A stretch of 15,857 nt of DNA from Chlamydiales bacterium (lineage in GTDB: Bacteria > Chlamydiota > Chlamydiia > Chlamydiales > FEN-1388): the NCBI GenBank assembly GCA_021372185.1, contig JAJFUY010000351.1, forward strand, positions 1 through 15,857. The letters are read 5' to 3'. The translations under genes were made by a program, and so were the position numbers. The notes under the pieces were generated by a model. That model was given only the letters and a program-made list of their open reading frames with translations. It was not told the DNA's origin and made no database searches. Shown piece by piece: positions 13,201 through 15,857 of the stretch (the first letter of the stretch is position 1; every line of letters starts with the position of its first letter).

Positions 13201-15791
13201 ATGCTTTACGAGAAACATATGGCGGCAGCCTAGCAATAGCCATTGCTAAAAATGACTCAGTAGCCGCCGCTGTAAGTTTTATGAAAGATATTGTGAACCC
13301 AACAATCAGAAAAGTTACCTACAACCTCCAGGCAGCTCATGAACTGGCACAAGGTAACCAGGAATTTTTAAATAGTCATCTAGACCAGTTAAACAAACGT
13401 GAAAGCCCAGTTAAACTTCTTTTAAACGATGCCCTAAATCAACTGGAACAGGGCGCAGACGAAAAGATGCAAAAAGATGCCACATGGGGCAAGTCATTGG
13501 CGTCTGCTGCCACCTATGGAGGCCCTATTGTTACGAATGTGCTCAAAGTAGCAGGGTATTGGTATAGCGGCAGCATGTCTAATTATTACCTTACAGCACT
13601 CGCTATAAGCACAGTTCTTCCTTCCGTGTTACGTACAATTGGTGCGGCCATTAAGCAGGATACCTCTAAGTTTTGGTATGGCTTGGCGGAAGGTTCAATG
13701 GCCTCTGCAAGATCTGTAGGTGATACTCTCCAGATGCAAACGGCCTCTCTTGGCGGCTATTTTAAACAGCTGGCAAATTACTATTCTGGAAAAATAGATA
13801 TTGAACGCGTAAAAAACTTTGCAAACTTGCCATTAGGACAACAAGAACATCTCTATGAGCTGGCACTTCAAAATACCTCAAATACAAAACCATTAATTGA
13901 GGCTCACGCTATATGCCTTGTAAGCGCCGTCAATATGCAGGCCCTAGCTACTCTCATTTTAAAAACACTAGATACACTAGACGATGAGGCCTTGCACCAG
14001 ATAACACCAGCACTCTTTAACGCAATGGACGAACGAGTCCGCCAGCGTATAAGCGACATCGTAGAGCAATATAGCGGCTTTGAACAAGATGAGAGCGCCC
14101 TCATCCAAAAATTCAACAAGCTTTCAAAAGAACAAAAACTAGAAGTAGACAATCTCGCAGTGGCAGAGTTTAGACAGCTTTCTGTTAGCGACCAAAAAGC
14201 TATCTGCTTTAAGCTTGCAGCACTTGAGGCCTCACGCGTATTTGAAGAGCCTTCTCTTGAGGCATTTGCTCCAAGTATCTTCTATAACCCAAAAGCCTAT
14301 GCCCTAGAGCACCTCAAACAGTACCGTAAGCTACAAAATGCAAGCAATCAAGATTTAAAAGCACTTTTACCCAAGTTAAAAGATGCCAAAAATGCCGACC
14401 AGGAAATTTTGGGTGAGCTGTTAAACATGCCCAATGCACGCCTACAGCACTGCTACGACATAGTAAAGCGCTATAATGCTCAAGGTATTTACGACCTACG
14501 TGATGAAAAGGTTGGCAACCTCTTCTTATTTGAAAACCCGAGTGTTGCACTAGAAACACGTAAAAAACTTCTCCCTCAACTAGCGGTTCTTTTTAACCAG
14601 CTAGAGCCCCACCAAAAAGAAGAGCTATTAGATTTAACAGGCAACGAAGTGGCTGAGTTTGATATACCAACTCTAAAACTCCTTACAACCTATTTGCTCT
14701 CACAGCCCGAAACGATAAAATCACGCGATGCAGTACAGAAAATACTGGCCAAAATTGACATAGCAGATGTCAAACTATCAGAAAAAGAACATACCCTATT
14801 AAGCAACCTCTTTAACACGCTAAAACCTGAAGTAAAAGCCGAATTTCACCAAAAGCACACACTTGGTGCCGAAACCGAAAAAGCCCTCTTTGACAATATC
14901 AACGGCCAGATGACAAAGGTAAAAAAAGAGATCGAGCTGTTACAGATGCGCTCACAAGACCTTCAGTCAAAAGAGTACATGTCTCAGCACCATAAAGAGA
15001 CTCTACTCGTAACTAAGAAGCAAGGTCTTTTAGAAAAAATCAAACTGATAGATAGAAATCTAGAAGCACTAGAGAAAAATGCTCAAAGTGCCACCAACAA
15101 AAAAGAGATCGATGATAACAATACCGCAAAAAGTGCGATCGTTGCTGAAATCGAAAAAATTGATCAGAAGTTAAAACTGCAGCTAGCCGAAGTTGATGTT
15201 ATTATACGAGGTATCACACACCTTGAAGCCAAAATAGCCGCAAAGACTTGCGAACATCAAGCACTTGCCAAGTTATTAGGCCGAGAACTCGAACCAGAAG
15301 AAACAATCCTCGACAACCAAACAGAGGCCAATCTTGAAGTGGGGATTGTATCGACAATCAGCATACACAACAAAATCTTCGTAGAGGGCTATACAAACAA
15401 GCTTGAAGAGCTTGATGCAAATAACCCAGATATCCTAGAACGAGCAAAAGCAAGTACAACAAAAGATATTCAGAACTTAACAACAATCATGCAAGAGCGA
15501 GCAGAAGAAACCGAAACGCTCATTCTTGAGACACAAAAACAAATTTCAGACCTAGAAAAGCAAATTGGCAAGCAAGAAGTAGCTAAAGCCAGCTCTTTAG
15601 GTGTAAAAGATGATAACGCCGAACAAACCGTAAAAGCCCTCATAAAAGCACGTCTTGGCCTACAAGCCTTAACAAGCTTCTACCGCCCCCTATTTAAAAA
15701 GCTAGAAGAGCAAAACAGAGTTATGCTCGATGACTACTTAACAAAAGCCAACCTCATCATGGCCAAAAAAGAACACTCCTCCAGTCATTAA
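10293..15791 (+). CDS. Giant unrecognised 1832-aa protein with hydrophobic patches, repeated helical motif and coiled-coil C-terminus
   Basis: I do not recognise a family. GAGG (10284-10287) is 5 nt before the ATG. The N-terminus (MTISGASNTPATPIQPG) is Ser/Thr/Pro-rich and lacks a Sec signal, which is compatible with but does not prove type III secretion. Apolar helical stretches lie near 124-153, 621-660, 849-875 and 1068-1117. A motif of the form (I/L)TPxx(F/Y)-x10-(L/I)-x-x-(I/V)-(V/L) recurs at 357-379, 439-460 and 1237-1259 with identical internal spacing. Shorter echoes such as LYELAL (1187) and CYDIVK (1387) occur in the C-terminal half. Residues about 1536-1660 and 1700-1765 are charged heptad-like coiled coil. 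No enzymatic motif is visible. It follows the flavoprotein after 47 bp, in the same orientation, and may share its transcript. A host-directed structural or effector role is a guess. Confidence 0.88.
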   Translation: MTISGASNTPATPIQPGYAKKAGYMAGSVVTKTISVPLYLLAQTPRAISVTAKVSTPVLQYAADAVSYVAQAGALTSRALKWSLLQAHKHGVLEKSSMVFRNMMETSVSRANDLKDAKTRRGNIAGTTAGYIAKKAIGMIPIAGDLTEMAIDGALEAKRVIEETDRYITTKAVSGAMWNIRGAADITRVAGPMIVKAGASVFETTENALEWIQDRSWQVYQGEGKGFSIAARATNIADIIESWSANLAHLFELETVLDSTVLEKPTITPKSGLDHFVGKKELWQNFIDLDKAGKVDLFFLVSTSKSCELTDTERKEFATAVSVCIRGDKLSDDQELSLKKLAGMFDLIPDDAVANRLTPSAFRAQSTLKQLQLYQIVREHATHLTPDEAAFLNKKVFRRMRTTHDWNNIDPLDKNLLEQLVVRLFNSLPTQNKELRYNITPAMYLELNLQQKQTLYTVLEQTVEKSGSRKDKSQFKEIANPPSDHRDIQILVNMFSKLLTKEQKYIQMQQLTGRFIVFSATPPELEILITDTQKQLDALQGTKNADKYVDTTEVSRLQNLLEALNLEKQEFINRTIQAPTTETIPANIPQKIEVTHPDIDIEQILEKIGPQVPSDANSGKKIGHAIGHLPRVAALLTGTPGWAVGTILGKICEKGINQYIGGTFQLSARVLELAMATQVGSTIVLNELMKLGVPLPEIERVLATAPNLVGKGIVQLQGLILKATQEAIDKSDSYAQTLLNIHEQLIMAESVNATEQVINTTAAPLEAARDLHIRDVLEYCSSTSNCSPEVYAVVSQENALDAFETLSGARFGSPEYLKAYQSLLEEGTIPGKLTTLESALETGKSLTEPSLSLAAAIPGAVAHGVYRPVRWLASWLVDPKAYESAFGHYYNAATENEVAQLLKRGTLSVASGISSGAKQIVATGKTALGLAKPLEGHMKENFILMATLGAQMHSAIKNKEAALSAIRGLDALRETYGGSLAIAIAKNDSVAAAVSFMKDIVNPTIRKVTYNLQAAHELAQGNQEFLNSHLDQLNKRESPVKLLLNDALNQLEQGADEKMQKDATWGKSLASAATYGGPIVTNVLKVAGYWYSGSMSNYYLTALAISTVLPSVLRTIGAAIKQDTSKFWYGLAEGSMASARSVGDTLQMQTASLGGYFKQLANYYSGKIDIERVKNFANLPLGQQEHLYELALQNTSNTKPLIEAHAICLVSAVNMQALATLILKTLDTLDDEALHQITPALFNAMDERVRQRISDIVEQYSGFEQDESALIQKFNKLSKEQKLEVDNLAVAEFRQLSVSDQKAICFKLAALEASRVFEEPSLEAFAPSIFYNPKAYALEHLKQYRKLQNASNQDLKALLPKLKDAKNADQEILGELLNMPNARLQHCYDIVKRYNAQGIYDLRDEKVGNLFLFENPSVALETRKKLLPQLAVLFNQLEPHQKEELLDLTGNEVAEFDIPTLKLLTTYLLSQPETIKSRDAVQKILAKIDIADVKLSEKEHTLLSNLFNTLKPEVKAEFHQKHTLGAETEKALFDNINGQMTKVKKEIELLQMRSQDLQSKEYMSQHHKETLLVTKKQGLLEKIKLIDRNLEALEKNAQSATNKKEIDDNNTAKSAIVAEIEKIDQKLKLQLAEVDVIIRGITHLEAKIAAKTCEHQALAKLLGRELEPEETILDNQTEANLEVGIVSTISIHNKIFVEGYTNKLEELDANNPDILERAKASTTKDIQNLTTIMQERAEETETLILETQKQISDLEKQIGKQEVAKASSLGVKDDNAEQTVKALIKARLGLQALTSFYRPLFKKLEEQNRVMLDDYLTKANLIMAKKEHSSSH

Positions 15792-15810
15792 CACCTCTCG
15801 ATAGGTTTAC

Positions 15811-15828
15811 CCGCCACATCCGTGGCGG
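15811..15828. terminator. GC-rich hairpin after the giant gene, probable terminator
   Basis: CCGCCAC (15811-15817) pairs with GTGGCGG (15822-15828) across an ATCC loop, 19 nt after the stop. The downstream sequence CTTCTCGAGTTT is only mildly T-rich, so termination strength is uncertain. Nothing else is visible in the last 66 bases. Confidence 0.55.
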
Positions 15829-15857
15829 CTTCTCGAGTTTGGACATTTGAATTACAA

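Noticed and set aside
1..15857. CRISPR arrays, tRNA or rRNA genes
   Set aside because: No regularly spaced repeats and no tRNA cloverleaf or rRNA-like sequence were seen by eye in the intergenic spaces.

Overview
The window looks like a chromosomal segment of a Chlamydiae-type obligate intracellular bacterium, probably one of the environmental families (Parachlamydia/Waddlia/Simkania-like) rather than Chlamydia itself. The main evidence is the chlamydial-type ribosomal protein L28, a large PGM2-type phosphohexomutase, an AT-rich base composition, and a set of unrecognised proteins with hydrophobic segments that recall inclusion-membrane or type III-secreted proteins. The assignment rests on remembered family sequences; no search was run.

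Left part (1-4798): conserved housekeeping genes. On the minus strand rpmB (L28) is followed 3 nt later by a UbiD-family decarboxylase that runs off the left edge. An unrecognised 179-aa gene diverges from rpmB. It converges on a minus-strand pair made of an ITPA/RdgB-like nucleotide pyrophosphatase and ribonuclease Z, which overlap by ATGA. The phosphoglucomutase/phosphomannomutase gene diverges from that pair.

Middle part (4790-7944): an accessory island of two clear paralogs (4843-6021 and 6194-7231) and a shorter third gene (7294-7944) that looks like a distant or truncated member. Both full-length paralogs have near-consensus sigma70-type promoters of very similar layout (TTGAC(T/A), 17 bp, TATA(A/C)T). 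The region is punctuated by a 23-bp perfect hairpin and a textbook intrinsic terminator. The third gene converges with and overlaps ung (uracil-DNA glycosylase) by 34 bp.

Right part (8574-15857): a non-coding stretch carries an unusual nested inverted repeat (34-bp arms around a 50-nt centre with three further hairpins). It is followed by a flavoprotein that closely resembles eukaryotic Delta24-sterol reductase (DHCR24/DWF1 family). Then comes a single 1832-residue protein of unknown function with hydrophobic patches, a repeated helical motif and a long coiled-coil C-terminus.

A reading that ties the accessory genes together is interaction with host membranes: sterol modification plus secreted or membrane-inserted proteins. 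That is inference. Only the family assignments, repeats, promoters and hairpins are seen in the sequence.
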